A stretch of 64,000 nt of DNA from Manis javanica. Lineage: Eukaryota; Chordata; Mammalia; Pholidota; Manidae. The notes beneath the pieces are model-generated. The model was not told the origin of the DNA and ran no database searches. It saw only the letters and a program-made list of their open reading frames with translations. The translations under genes and the position numbers were made by a program. The stretch covers positions 82,499,001-82,563,000 of the forward strand of contig NC_133167.1 in assembly GCF_040802235.1 (NCBI RefSeq), read 5' to 3'. Positions 10,208 through 21,687 of this stretch are shown in pieces; the stretch's first letter is position 1; every line of letters begins with the position of its first letter.

Positions 10208-13200
10208 ATTTTTGAATTTTTTATTAAGGGATTATTGATATACATCTCTTATGAAGGTTTCACATGAAAAAACAATGTGGTTACTACATTTACGCATATT
10301 ATTGAGTCCCCACCCATACCCCAATGCAGTCACTGTCCATCAGTGTAGTAAGATGCCACAGATTCATTATTTGCCTTCTCTGTGCTACACTGTTCTCCCC
10401 GTGATCCCCCGACACCATGTGTACTAAACATAATACCCTTCAGTCCCCTTCTCTCTCCATCCCCACCCACCCCCCCCCACCCCTCCCCTTTGGTAACCAC
10501 TAGTCCCTTCTTGAAGTCTCTGAGCCTGCTGCTATTTTTTTCCATTAGTTTTACTTCGTTGTTATACTCCACAAATGAGCGAAATCATTTGGCACCTGTC
10601 TTTCTCTGCCTGGCTTATTTCACTGAGCATAATATCCTCCAGCTCCATCCATGTTGTTGCAAATGGTAGGATTTGTTTATTTCTTATGGCTGTATTTCAC
10701 TGTGTATACTTACCACTTCTTCTTTATCCAGTCATCTACTGATGGACTTAGGTTGCTTCCATATCTTGGCTATTGTAAAAAGTGCTGCAATAAACATAGG
10801 GGTGCATATGTCTTTTTAAATCTGAGAAGTTGTATTCTTGGGGTAAATTCCAAGGAGTGGGATTCCCAGGTCAAATGGTATTTCTATTTTTAGTTTTTTT
10901 AGGAACCTGCATATTGCTTTCCACAATGGTTGAACTAGCTTACATTTCCACCAGCAGTGTAGGAGGGTTCCCCTTTCTCTGCATCCTCACCAGCATTTGT
11001 TGTTCTTAGTCTTTTCGATGCTGGCCATCCTTAGTGGTGTGAAGTGGTATCTCATTGTGGTTTTAATTTGCATTTCCCTGATAATTAGTAATGGTGGAGT
11101 ATCTTTACATATGTCTATTGCCAATCTGGATTTCTTCTTTGGAGAACTGTCTCTTCATATCCTCTGCCCATTTGTTAATTGGGTTATTTGCTTTTTGGGT
11201 GTTGAAGCATCCAAGTTCTTTATATATTTTGGATGTTACCCCCTTATCAGATATGTCATTTACAAATATATTCTACCATACTGTAGGATGTCTTTTTGTT
11301 CTGTTGATGGTATCCTTTGCCGTACAGAAACTTTTTAGTTTGATGTAAGTCCCATGAGTTCATTTTGCTTCTGCTTCCCTTTCTCGAGGAGATGGGCTCA
11401 GGAAGAAGTTGCTCATGCTTATATTCAGGAGATTTTTGCGTATGTTGTCTTCTAAGAGTTTTATGGTTTCATGACTTCCATTCAGGTTGTTGATCCATTT
11501 TGAGTTAACTTTTTGTGTAATGGGGTTTAAACAATAATCCAATCTTGTTCTCTTTACATGTAGCTGTCCAGTTTTGCCAACACCAGCTGTTGAAGAGGCT
11601 GTCATTTCCCCATTGTATATCCATGGCTCCTTTATCATATATTAATTGACCATATATGGTTGGGTTTATATCAAGGCTCTCTAGTCTGTATCCACTGGTC
11701 TGTGGGTCTGTTCTTGTGCCAGTACCAAATTGTCTTGATTACTGTGGCTTTGTAGTAGAGCTTGAAATTGGGGAGCATAATCCCCCCCCAGCATTTGTTC
11801 TCCCTTCTCAGGATTGCTTTGGCTTTTTGGGGGTCTTTTGTGGTTCCATATGAATTTTAGAATGATTTTCTCTAGTTCGTTGAAGAATGCTGTTTGTTAT
11901 TTTGATAGGGATTGCATTAAAATATGTAGATTGCTTTAGGCAGGACAGCCATTTGACAATATTAATTCTTCCTATCCATGAGCATGGGATGTGTTTCCAT
12001 TTATTGGTATCTTCTTTAATGTTTCTTACGAGTGTCTTGTAGTTTTTCAGAGTATAGGTCTTTCACTTCCTTGGTTAGGTTTATTCCTAGGTATTTTATT
12101 CTTTTTGATGCAACTGTGAATGGAATTGTTTTCCTGATTTCTCTTTCTGCTAGTTCCTTGTTAGTGTATAGGAATGCCACATATTTCTGTGTATTTATTT
12201 TGTATCCTGGAACTTAGCTGAATTCAGATATTAGATCTAGTAGTTTTGGAGTGGATTATTTAGAGTTTTTTATGTACAATATCATATCATCTGCAAACAG
12301 TGACAGTTTAACTTCTTCTTGGCCAATCTGGATGCCTTTTATTTCTTTGTGTTGTCTGATTGCCATGGCGAGGACCTCCAGTACTATGTTGAATAGCAGT
12401 GGGGACAGTGGGCATCCTTGTCTTCTTCCTGATCTTAAAGGAAAAGCTTTTAGCTTCTCGCTGTTAAGTATAATGTTGGCTGTGGGTTTGTCATATATGG
12501 CCTTTATTATGTTGAGGTACTTGCCCTCTACACCCATTTTGTTGAGAGTTTTTATCATGAATGGATGTTGAATTTTGTCAAATGCTTTTTCAGCATCTAT
12601 GGAGATGATCATGTGGTTTTTGTCTTTCTTTTTGTTGATGTGGTGGATGATGTTGATGGATTTTTGAATATTGTACCATCCTTGCATCCCTGGGATGTAT
12701 TCCACTTGATCATGATGGATGATCTTTTGGATGTATTTTTTAATTTGGTTTGCTGATATTTTGCTGAGTAGTTTTGCATCTATGTTCATCAGGGATATTT
12801 GTCTATAATTTTCTTTTTTTCTGGTGTCTTTGCCTGGTTTTGGTATTAGAGTGATGCTGACCTCATAGAATGATTTTGGAATTATTCCCTCTTCTTCTAC
12901 TCTTTGGAAAACTTTAAGGAAAATGGTGTTAGGTCTTCACTAAATATTTAGATAAAATTCAGCGGTGAAGCTATCTGGTCCAGGAGTTTGTGTTCTTAGG
13001 GAGTTTTTTGATTACCCGTTCAATTTTTGTTGCTGGTAATTGGCCAATTCAGATTTTCTGTTTCTTTCTTTGTCAGCCTTGGAAGGTTGTATTTTCTAGA
13101 AAGTTGTTCATTTCTTCTAGGGTTATCCAGTTTGTTTGCATATAATTTTTCATAGTGTTTTCTAATATTTCTTTGTATTTCTGTGGTGTCTGTAGTGATT

Positions 13201-14237
13201 TTTCCTTTCTCATTTCTGATTCTGTTTGTGTGAGTAGACTCTTTTCTTTATAAGTTTTGGCTAGGGGTTTTTTCTATTTTGTTTATTTTCTCAAAGAACT
13301 AGCTCTTGCTTTCATTGATTCTATTGTTTTATTCTTTTCAATTTTATTTATTTCTGCTCTAATCTTTATTATGTCTCTTCTTCTACTGACTTTGGGCCTC
13401 GATTTGTTCTTTTTTTTCTAGTTTCATTAATTGTGTGTTTAGACTGCTCATATAGGATTCTTCTTCTTTCCTGAGGTAGACCTGTATTGCAATATGCCTT
13501 TCCTCTTAGCACAGCCTTTGGTGCATCTCACAGATTTTGCATTGTTGGTGGGGTGAATTATTATTGTTATTTGTTTCCATATATTGCTTGATCTTTCTTT
13601 TTATTTGGTCATTGATCATATTGGTTATTTAGGAGCATGTTGTGAAGCATCCATGTGTTTGTGAGATTTTTCATTTACTTTGTGTAATTTATTTCTAGTT
13701 TCATACCTTTTTAGTTTGAGAACTGGTTGGGTACAATTTTCAATCTTTTTTCATTCTCTCAAGGCTCTTTTTGTGGCCTAGTATATGATCTATTCTTGAA
13801 AATGTTCCATGTACACTCAAGAAGAATGTGTATTCTGCTGCTTTTGGGTGTAGAGTTCTGTAGGTGACTGTTGGGTCCATCTGTTCTATTATGTTGTTCA
13901 GTGCCTCTGTCTCCTTACTTATTTTCTGTCTGGTTGATCTGTCCTTTGGACTGAGTGGAGTGTTGAAGTCTCCTAGAATGAATGCATTGCATTCTATTTC
14001 CCCTTTTAATTCTGTTAGTATTTGTTTCACATGTGTAGGTGCTCCTGTATTGTTATAATGGTTATATCTTCTTGTTGGTTTGATCCTTTTATCATCATGT
14101 AATGTCCTTCTTTGTCTCTTGTGACTTCCTTTGTTTTGAAATCAATTTTTTCTGATACAAGTACTGCCACTCCTGCTTTTTTCTCCTTATTAGTTGCATG
14201 AAATATCTTTTTCCATCCCTTCACTTTTAGTCTGTCC
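10208..14237 (-). mobile_element. 5'-truncated L1, antisense, nested
   Basis: A 4.0-kb L1 in reverse orientation. Its 3' UTR is at 10208-10660 and the ORF2 C-terminal region at 10690-11640. The reverse transcriptase is best preserved on the minus strand at 12256-12789, where the palm motif FADD is visible. The endonuclease region lies at 13740-14224. It is truncated inside the endonuclease, at about residue 64 of ORF2, so it lacks ORF1 and a promoter and was dead on arrival. Many stops and frameshifts make it clearly older than the full-length copy at 21287. GTTAT on both sides (10203-10207 and 14238-14242) is a probable target duplication, degraded by age. Its 3' UTR matches 57086-57488 better than the full-length copy, so it belongs to a different subfamily. 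Confidence 0.9.
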
Positions 14238-14700
14238 GTTATTCCTTTTTACTGCTGAAAAATATTCCATTGAATGGATGTACCATGTTTGATTTTTCCA
14301 TCCATCACTTGGTGAACATTTGATTGCTTTCACTTTTTGCCTACTATATACATTCATTTACAGGTTGTTTCATGGACATATATTTCATTTCTGTTGTGTC
14401 CATACCTAGGAGTAGAATTGCTGTAAAGTATGGTAACTCTACAATTAATCTGAGGAACTGCTAGATTATTTTCCAAAGTAGCTGTACCACCTTATGTTCC
14501 CACTAGCAAGATTCCAGTTTCTCCACATCCTCATGGGGCACTTGTTATCATGTTTTGTTTTGTTTTGTTGTGTTGTTATGCCCATCCTAGCAGACGTACA
14601 GTGGCATTTCCCAGTGGTCTCGATTTGCGTTTCTCTGGTGGCTAAGGATGTCGCGCATCATTTTCATGACTTTATTGGCCCATTTGTATATCTTCTTTGG
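14238..14700 (-). mobile_element. Old L1 3' end, antisense, second piece
   Basis: Continues the element at 9845-10207. It resumes with 'ttattcctttttactgctgaaaaatattccattg', then 'cctaggagtagaattgctg', 'ccaaagtagctgtaccacc' and 'ctccacatcctc'. It ends near 'ggcccatttgtatatcttctttgg'. Continuity of the two pieces shows that the 4-kb L1 between them is a later insertion. Confidence 0.8.
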
Positions 14701-16490
14701 TGAAATACACATTCTTTTCAAATACAAACTGTTTCATAATCATACAGATGTCAAGGTAAAAATAGATATAAGAAAAATCATAAGAAGTTCATGCAGACAA
14801 TTTTGTAAATAAACTTTGCTATGAGTAGCAGCAGAGAAAGGTAGTAACTCAGAGGAGGTGAACAGCTGAAGAAAGACTACAAATGGTTTTTGTTCAATGT
14901 TTCTGTTTTTTTTTTTTTAAGTGTCACAGTGTTAATTGTAGTGTATGGTCACAGTGTTGGTGGGCATAGAGTGAGAGGGCAATGTGAGCAACAGGAATGG
15001 GCAGTAATGAACATGGGATGGGATACAGTTTTTTTACAAAATGGAGAAGAATTATCAAATGATAGATGGCTGATTGTCTGGCCCAGTGTATGTTGGAACT
15101 GGATCCTGGTCGGTGCAGTAGGAAAGCACATAGACCATTGGATAAGCAGACTTATTGCTTGTGAATCCATGACTCCAGTGAATCAATGCTTTTTCCCAAC
15201 CCAGAGACCTGCTCCCAAGGAACTAGGTAAAGAGAAAAAAAAAAAAGCACCCCAGCTAGTTAAAAATCCAATTCACTAAAAGCCCATCAGGAGTATGTTA
15301 ATTGAAACTACAGTTTGTACTAAACCACTTGCCTTATTTAAACACACAAAAAAAACCTTATTAAAAAACAAGTTTTACTTCAAGAAACCCATCTGTGAAT
15401 TATTTGAATAACTGAACCAATGAAGGGTGAAATTAAAATAAGTGTATCCAAATAAAGATAAGCAGTATAAGTGAAGAGAAATATGGTTCAGATTCGGAGT
15501 TTTATAAAAATTCTCTTTATGTATAATGCAACTATCAAAATTATCTCCACCGGGCTATTTTTGTTTCTTCATGTTTTCATGTGCAATGATGAAGAGCAAT
15601 AAAACAAATAAAAACTCCTTGATTTGCATGTATAGAGGAAATCCAAGCTCTGGCAAGTACAGTGTGGCCTCAGTTTATGCACATGTACATATGCTGGTAT
15701 TCAGCCAGTACTGAATTTCATGCCCACTCTTGTGCCCTCTGTCAGATATGCTGGGTCTGGGACTCTGTAAATCACGTTTCTTCTGCCAGCTGGCTTCCTG
15801 GTACGCTCTGCCGATTAAGGGACACTGGAGGCCACCTGAAAGGCAGGAGGAGGAAGAAAGGACCCAGTTCCTTTTTGCGTCTTGTTTCTTTCAGGGACAA
15901 CCCAGCAGTGATAGTTTTTTACACTAGCAGCAGTTGGTTCCTATTTGTAGTTCCTGCAACATTCCTGGAACTGGTGGGACTGTGCTCCTTGAGACCCACC
16001 AGCACCAGGCAGCGAGCACCCTGTCTTGGACAATCTGAGCTCCAGCTGAGAAGTCCTCAGCTTTTGTACTGTAACAATTCTAACCTCTACCCTTTGCTCT
16101 TCACACCCTATGGGTGGCAGCTGCTTTCTACAGCTGCCTTGTCCATGATATTTTAGTGTTCCCTTCTGCCTGTTTGCTTCTTCAATATCTGCCTAGTTAA
16201 CAATTCTCTATATTAAATTATCTCTAAAAATCACCTTGTGGTTTCTGTTTTGTATCTTATGAGGACCCTTATGAATGACTATATATATTCAGTTTCCCAG
16301 AACATAGTGAGACACCCTCCCCAGTAAGTCTATTATTTTAATGTGCTTCAGTATTGCATTAGCTAAGTTAGAAATTTCTTTATGTTTATCTGTAAAAATG
16401 ACCCATAATTGCCTTTCCTAGTACTCACTTTTTCTGGTTTTGCTGGTAGTGTTATGTCAGCTTTCAACAATGGGATAGGAAGCTTATTAC
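14701..16490. other. Unannotated interval with one 129-codon open frame
   Basis: No repeat was recognised with confidence. The longest open frame (14890-15279, plus) begins with a hydrophobic stretch, VSVFFFLSVTVLIVVYG, contains Trp-rich segments and ends in a poly-Lys run. It shows no known domain, and its upstream T-run and downstream A-run suggest low-complexity flanks. A second overlapping frame at 15662-16156 also lacks any recognisable feature. I do not call either a gene. Confidence 0.35.
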
Positions 16491-16494
16491 ATTT

Positions 16495-18760
16495 TTTTAA
16501 AAAAATTAATTAATATTAAGACATTACTTTTTTAGAGCAGCTTAAGGTTCACAGCAAAATTAAGTGGCATGTACAGAGATTTCTCTTATACCCCTATTAG
16601 CACTACCCCCACTTCCAACATCCCTACCACAGTGGTACATTGTTACAGTTGATGAACCTCCATTGACACATCATTATCATGCAAAATCCGTAGTCTACGT
16701 TACAGTTCACTCTTGGTGTTCTGCATTCCATGGGTGGACCAATGTGTACTGACACGTATCCATCATTATGGCATCATACACACTATTTTCACTGCCTGAA
16801 AAATTTTCTGTGCTCCTCATCCTTTTCTTCCCCATCCAAATGCTGGCAATCCTGATTGTTTCAGTCTTCATCATTTCGCCTTTTCCATTTATGCCATATA
16901 GTTGGAATCATGCAATATGTAGCCTTTTGAAATTGGCTTCTTTGGTTCATTAATTGTTTTGAAATAATTTGTATAAATTAGAATCATTTGTTCCTGAAAG
17001 GTTTACGGAATTCATCTGTAAATCCATCCTGATACTGCACAATTTCTAAGTTAGTTCATTGAAATTTCAATTTCTTCTATATCTATTTACATCTTCTATT
17101 TTTTCATGAGCCAGTTTTGAGAATTATTTTCATCAAAGTATCTATTTTCATCTGATTTATAAGTAACATAGTATTTTTAAATAGAATTTTGAACTCATTC
17201 TCTTTATTTCCAGTTTTCATTCACAACGTGGTTAGTTTACATTTTATCTCTTTGTTGAAATTATACTTTCCAAAGTTTCAAAAATGGCTGATCTTTTTAA
17301 AAAAAATCAAGTTTTGGTTTTACTGAGAAACTTTTCTTGTTACCTAATTTCATTAACTTGCTTTTTTTCCTCTAATAATTCTGCTCTAATTTTATGAGCA
17401 TTTTCTTAGCTAATTGAAAGCTTAGTTCAGCATTTTTCAGTCTGCTTTGGTCTAATTGGCTGTATCCTCATTTTCTCATTCTCTCACTCTCAATAGTTCC
17501 AGAGAGTTTGTGTTTTCATTTTGTTTCCCCTTTGACCAAAGAGTAATTCGAATGTGATTAACGATTTTCAGTTACATACTTCTTTTTGTTTTGGCATGAC
17601 GGCTGGACTCACTTTTCTGTTGTGACCACTAATTTCTAACTTTTTTGCACTGTCCTTGGTAGTTGCTATGATTTTTACTTTTAAAGATTTGTTGACATTT
17701 CCTTTATGGTTTAATAGTGTATGGTTAATTTTTTATCAATGTGTGTTGTTAGAAAAAAACATACTTTGTTGTGTATAATCTTTTAAGTGTTCTAATTTTT
17801 TGAATTCTTGTTTTGTCAGTTTTTGTGAGAGCTTTTTGTTAGCATCTTTCTTTAAGATTTCTTACTATTCTCTTTTTATTTATAGTTTTTCTCTATATAA
17901 ACTTCAAAGCTATTTTATTAGATACTTACAGATTTATTACTGTGTGTCCTTACTGTAGACCTCCTTTTATTAAGGAAGCATTTAAGATGTTCACATTAAA
18001 TTTTTCTGTCTTATATTCTTGTTATAGTGCATAATGTATATTTTTCCATATTGTTATTTTAAGTTATCCCTATGCTTTCATTTTAAGGATGTTGATGATA
18101 AACCATTCATAGAGAGGTTTTTTTTGTTAACCTAATCTGTGAATTGCTGTCTTTTAATAGATGAGTTTAACCCTGGCATATATAACTAATGATTCATTTA
18201 ACTTTTTCCTGAAATTTTATTTGGTTCCTATTTTCCTCACTTGCTGTATATTTCTCTTTACCTCCTTTACAACCTTTTGTTAGACTGTTTTTTTTTCTGT
18301 GTCCCTCTAATGATTTGGGAGATAATTCTGAATAATTATACCTAAATTGCTATCATACAAACTTACATAGTTTTCAGCTAAAGTTTAATTATTAAGAATC
18401 TCAGTGTTCCCCACTAGTAAAACAGGTACCTCTGTGCATTTCTCATTTTCATATAGTTTGGAATTTTAGTTTGACTCTTGTGGTTTTGTGCTCTATCCTA
18501 TCAACATGTTTCGAAAACTCTAAATTGTCATTCATCGTTACTCTTGAATCCCACTGTTTCTTCTGATATTTGTAAATATTTTTCTTTTTTCCTTTTCTTT
18601 CTGTCCCCTCCCTTCCCATCCCCCATCACCGCATCGTCTAGAAATTTTTTCATACAGCATGTATGAGTACTAAATTAGATCAGTCTTTCTCCTACTATAA
18701 CTTCTGTGAATTGCAAATTATGTATTTATTCATCTGGTTGGTTTTTATTTCTATAGTCAA
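16495..18760 (-). mobile_element. Ancient L1, antisense (3' UTR to endonuclease)
   Basis: The left end shows the reverse of an L1MB-type 3' end: 'ttttttagagcagcttaaggttcacagcaaaatt', 'ttgatgaacctccattgacacatcattatc', 'ttcactcttggtgttctgcattccatgggt', 'atatagttggaatcatgcaatatgtagcc'. From about 16980 the reverse of ORF2 follows in very decayed form ('ggaattcatctgtaaatccatcctg', 'taattctgctctaattttat'). Beyond 18050 come traces of the endonuclease-coding part. No open coding region remains. Confidence 0.65.
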
Positions 18761-18914
18761 AATTTCAGTCTCCTCCACTCTTGTTGATATTATTTGAGAA
18801 TGAAATATTCTCTTGTATCTTTTGGGGAATATTATATACAATGATCAAAAGTCCTGTCCTACTCAGACTATATATTTTCTTTCCTGGTGTACATTTTTTT
18901 CTCTCTGTTAAATT

Positions 18915-19517
18915 TCATATTGCTCTCTCATGGTGTTGGCTTTCTTTAAATATCTGATGATCCTTTGCCCATCTTTGTAACTGAAATTCTCTATTAAACT
19001 CAGACAAGCCTGCTTCTGTTATTGCAGCCTGCTTGAGGGGATGAAAGGACCACTTTTTGAGTGAGATAAGACGTAGAGAGAATTCTGTGCCCCGAGCTCC
19101 CCAGTCCCCTGGCTGTTGACCATTGCCTGAGACACCACCCTGTCTCCCCACCCAGTGTCTGCCCCCTCCCATTGACCTGATGGAGGATTTCCTTGTTTCT
19201 GTTGCCTGGCCCTTAGGCAGGTTGGGGACAGCAGGGTGGCACAGGTGGATGTGAATGTTCTGGACCCTTCTCTGCTTCTGGTATCTGCCACCTTCCGACA
19301 TGGGGGCACCATTCCTTCTCCTGTTATTTTCAGCTTCCTTCCCTTTCTTAGTTGCATCTTGGGTTGTGGCTTCCTTGTTCAGCCCGGTTTTCCATCGAGT
19401 CCTCTTGGTGTCTCCCTTCTTTATTTTCTGTTTTTGAGATGGATTCATTTCTCTCTTTTGCTGTGTTTTCTGTTTGGTAAAGGAATTTTGGTTGGAAAGG
19501 GAGGCAGCACTGTACAC
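18915..19517 (-). other. Unassigned 200-codon open frame
   Basis: The longest open frame outside recognised transposons. The N-terminal third is Lys/Arg/Gln-rich and looks strongly basic (QKQKIKKGDTKRTR). The middle is Gly/Arg/Pro-rich, and the last 50 residues are mixed. No known domain, signal peptide or membrane segment is visible. It overlaps a 112-codon frame on the same strand. It lies directly 5' (minus sense) of the ancient antisense L1 at 16495-18760, so it may derive from that element's 5' region. I have no evidence for transcription or conservation and do not call it a gene. Confidence 0.15.
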
Positions 19518-19627
19518 TCAGCCAACTATCCTGAGCTGGGACCACCTTTCACTTCTTAAGATAGTTTTCCTCCTGAAAAAATAGCAAATGCAGTCATCTT
19601 ACATGTATTGGTATTGTATTTGGCCTG

Positions 19628-19941
19628 TGTAACTCTGGGGAAAGGAAATTCCTGGGACAAAATACCCCCAAAACCGAAATCAGTCAAAAGGAGAAATAAA
19701 GTTTAAAACCCGTTTATTGCTTACAAACTGCGGTCTGGAGCCGTTTCTCTTTCCTGCTCCGGCAGAAGCAAGCCATCCCTACCCCTGAGCTCTCAGGTTC
19801 AGAATAAGCCCTGGTTACCCAGGTAATTACCCATTGATATGGAGATGAACTACTTTTCTCCATCCCTGAGGAACATCTGTTGATATGCAGATGCACTAAA
19901 GCCAGGCTAGATAGTCTGGAAATATTACAATTTTACCCACA
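19628..19941 (-). mobile_element. Class I solo LTR, family A copy 3
   Basis: The same LTR family as 4499-4828 and in the same orientation. It begins TGTAACTCTGGGG and ends TTTTACCCACA on the plus strand. Shared blocks include 'aaaaccgaaatcagtc', 'aggagaaataaagtt', 'cattgatatggagatgaac' and 'gttgatatgcagatgcac'. The flanks CCTG and CTTC do not give a clear duplication. It faces away from copy 4, 393 bp downstream. Confidence 0.7.
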
Positions 19942-20334
19942 CTTCGCTCTTGTTTTTTAACTACAACTCACAAAGCATAAGGGTCATAGCCAGAATTAAC
20001 ATTAATCATCTAGCAGCTACTTGGGGCTATAGTGTTTAGTTCTGTTTAGACATTATGTATTTTCATCCTCTGGTCTCACATTCTAGAACATTTAAGATAA
20101 ATCTAGGGCTATACTATGTATTTTTAGTCTGAGAGAATGTTGAAATGGAGAATAGGTGTTGGACAGTTGTCTCGTTTGTTTGCCAACTGGAATGTTTTTT
20201 CTTTTCTGCCACTTATCCCAATGAAGATGTAAACCAACAAAGTATTTTTGCAGATAAGGTAGACATATCTAAGAATTGTTTTTAAAATATGAGATCTAAT
20301 TTGTGTGCATTTTATTCTCTTCTGAATATACTCC

Positions 20335-20643
20335 CGGAGGTAAATTTGCAATATTTCCAGAATCTCTTGCTTGGCTTTAGTGCATCTCTGTATCAACAGG
20401 TGTTTCCAAGGGGTGGAGAGAAGTAGGCCATCTCCATATCAGCAGGTGATTACAAGGGTGAGGGAGGGCTTATCTGGACCAGAGAGGCTGGGTTTCTTCT
20501 GCAGCTGAGTTGCGAGAGACATGGGAGAGCAGAAGTGGATGACTGCCTGTAAGAAATAAATGGGTTTCTCCCACTTTATTTCTCCTTTTGACTGATTTCA
20601 GTTTCAAATGTATTTTGCCCCAGGATTTTCCCCTGGAGTTACA
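20335..20643 (+). mobile_element. Class I solo LTR, family A copy 4
   Basis: Inverted relative to copy 3. It runs from a mutated start near 'ggaggtaaatttgcaatatttccagaatctc' to 'cccctggagttaca'. It keeps 'taagaaataaatgggtttctccc', which contains the AATAAA polyadenylation signal of the LTR. No retroviral internal sequence adjoins it. Confidence 0.7.
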
Positions 20644-21204
20644 ACCCCTAAGTTATATTGAAATTCACGAGAGTCATTTACTAATGACCCCAAAGGCACT
20701 TTGCTGTTTAGGCTCAAATACAAAGGCTCTGTGTGATGATTCGGAAGGCTGGTTGAAGAGAGCGGCAATAGTGGCTGTTTTGTTGGTGTGGACTTTACAA
20801 AAAGCATCCCTGGATTTGATGTGACTTTTAATATATTCAATGGTCTAGGAAGAAAAATCCACAAAACTTTTTCTGGGCTGATCTCTGACATATCAACATT
20901 GAGATAATCTATGAAATGTCAGTAGGTGTGTGCTTTTATTCTAGGAACCTTAATAGATTGTTAAGTGGGTGTTTGCCTCCACACCCACCCACTGCAGGTC
21001 CTCATTGTTACATGTGACTCCTTTCTTTTCAGTTTTAAAAATCCTTCAGAAAAAGAAATTAGATATATTCACTTCAAAGCCTCATATTCCATGTGACTGG
21101 CATTATTTTCCAATGCCTCCTATTGATATTTTATTTTACAAGGTAAACATAGTTCTCCTATTCTGTCCTTTGTGTCCATAATAATAATTACTACTACTTT
21201 TGGG

Positions 21205-21286
21205 GTGTAACTTCTCTACCTGTAAATATGATAATGCACATAAAAGTTATTTGTAAACCATAAAGCACTATTAAAAAATATTAGTA
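21205..21286 (+). repeat. MIR-like tail
   Basis: The blocks 'ataatgcacataaaagttatttgtaaaccataaagcactatt' match the 3' half of MIR-type repeats (the usual 'gcaaaccttaaagcgctat' block). It is cut at 21286, where the full-length L1 starts, so the L1 inserted into it. Confidence 0.45.
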
Positions 21287-21298
21287 GGAGGCGGAGAC

Positions 21299-21310
21299 AG
21301 AATGGCGGCG
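21299..21310 (+). promoter_or_regulatory. YY1-like site at the L1 5' end
   Basis: AGAATGGCGGCG lies 13 bp from the first base of the element. It fits the AANATGGCGGC core recognised by YY1, which in other mammalian L1s directs accurate transcription initiation at base 1. The position and the match are what I see. Use of the site is inferred. Confidence 0.5.
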
Positions 21311-21687
21311 TGAGTAGAGCAGTGGAAATCTCCTCCCAAAAACACATAGAGCTATGACAATATACCAAAGAAAAATCTTCCTAAAATAGAGACCACAGGA
21401 CACAGGACAACATCCAGACCACATCCACACCTGCAAGAACCCAGTTCCTTGAGAACGGGGGCTCCACCATTTTGGAGGAACAGCCCCAGCCAGGCCAAGC
21501 CCACAGCAACAGCGGAGATAAACCCCAAAGCAACTGGGCAGGAAGCAGAAGCCCTGTCTGCACACAGCTGCCCAGCACAAGACACTAGAGGTCGCTATTC
21601 TCCCAGGAGAGGAAGGCCACAAACCAACAAGAAGGGAAGCTCTTCCAGCGGTCACTTGTACCAGATCTGCACACTATCTCTATCACC

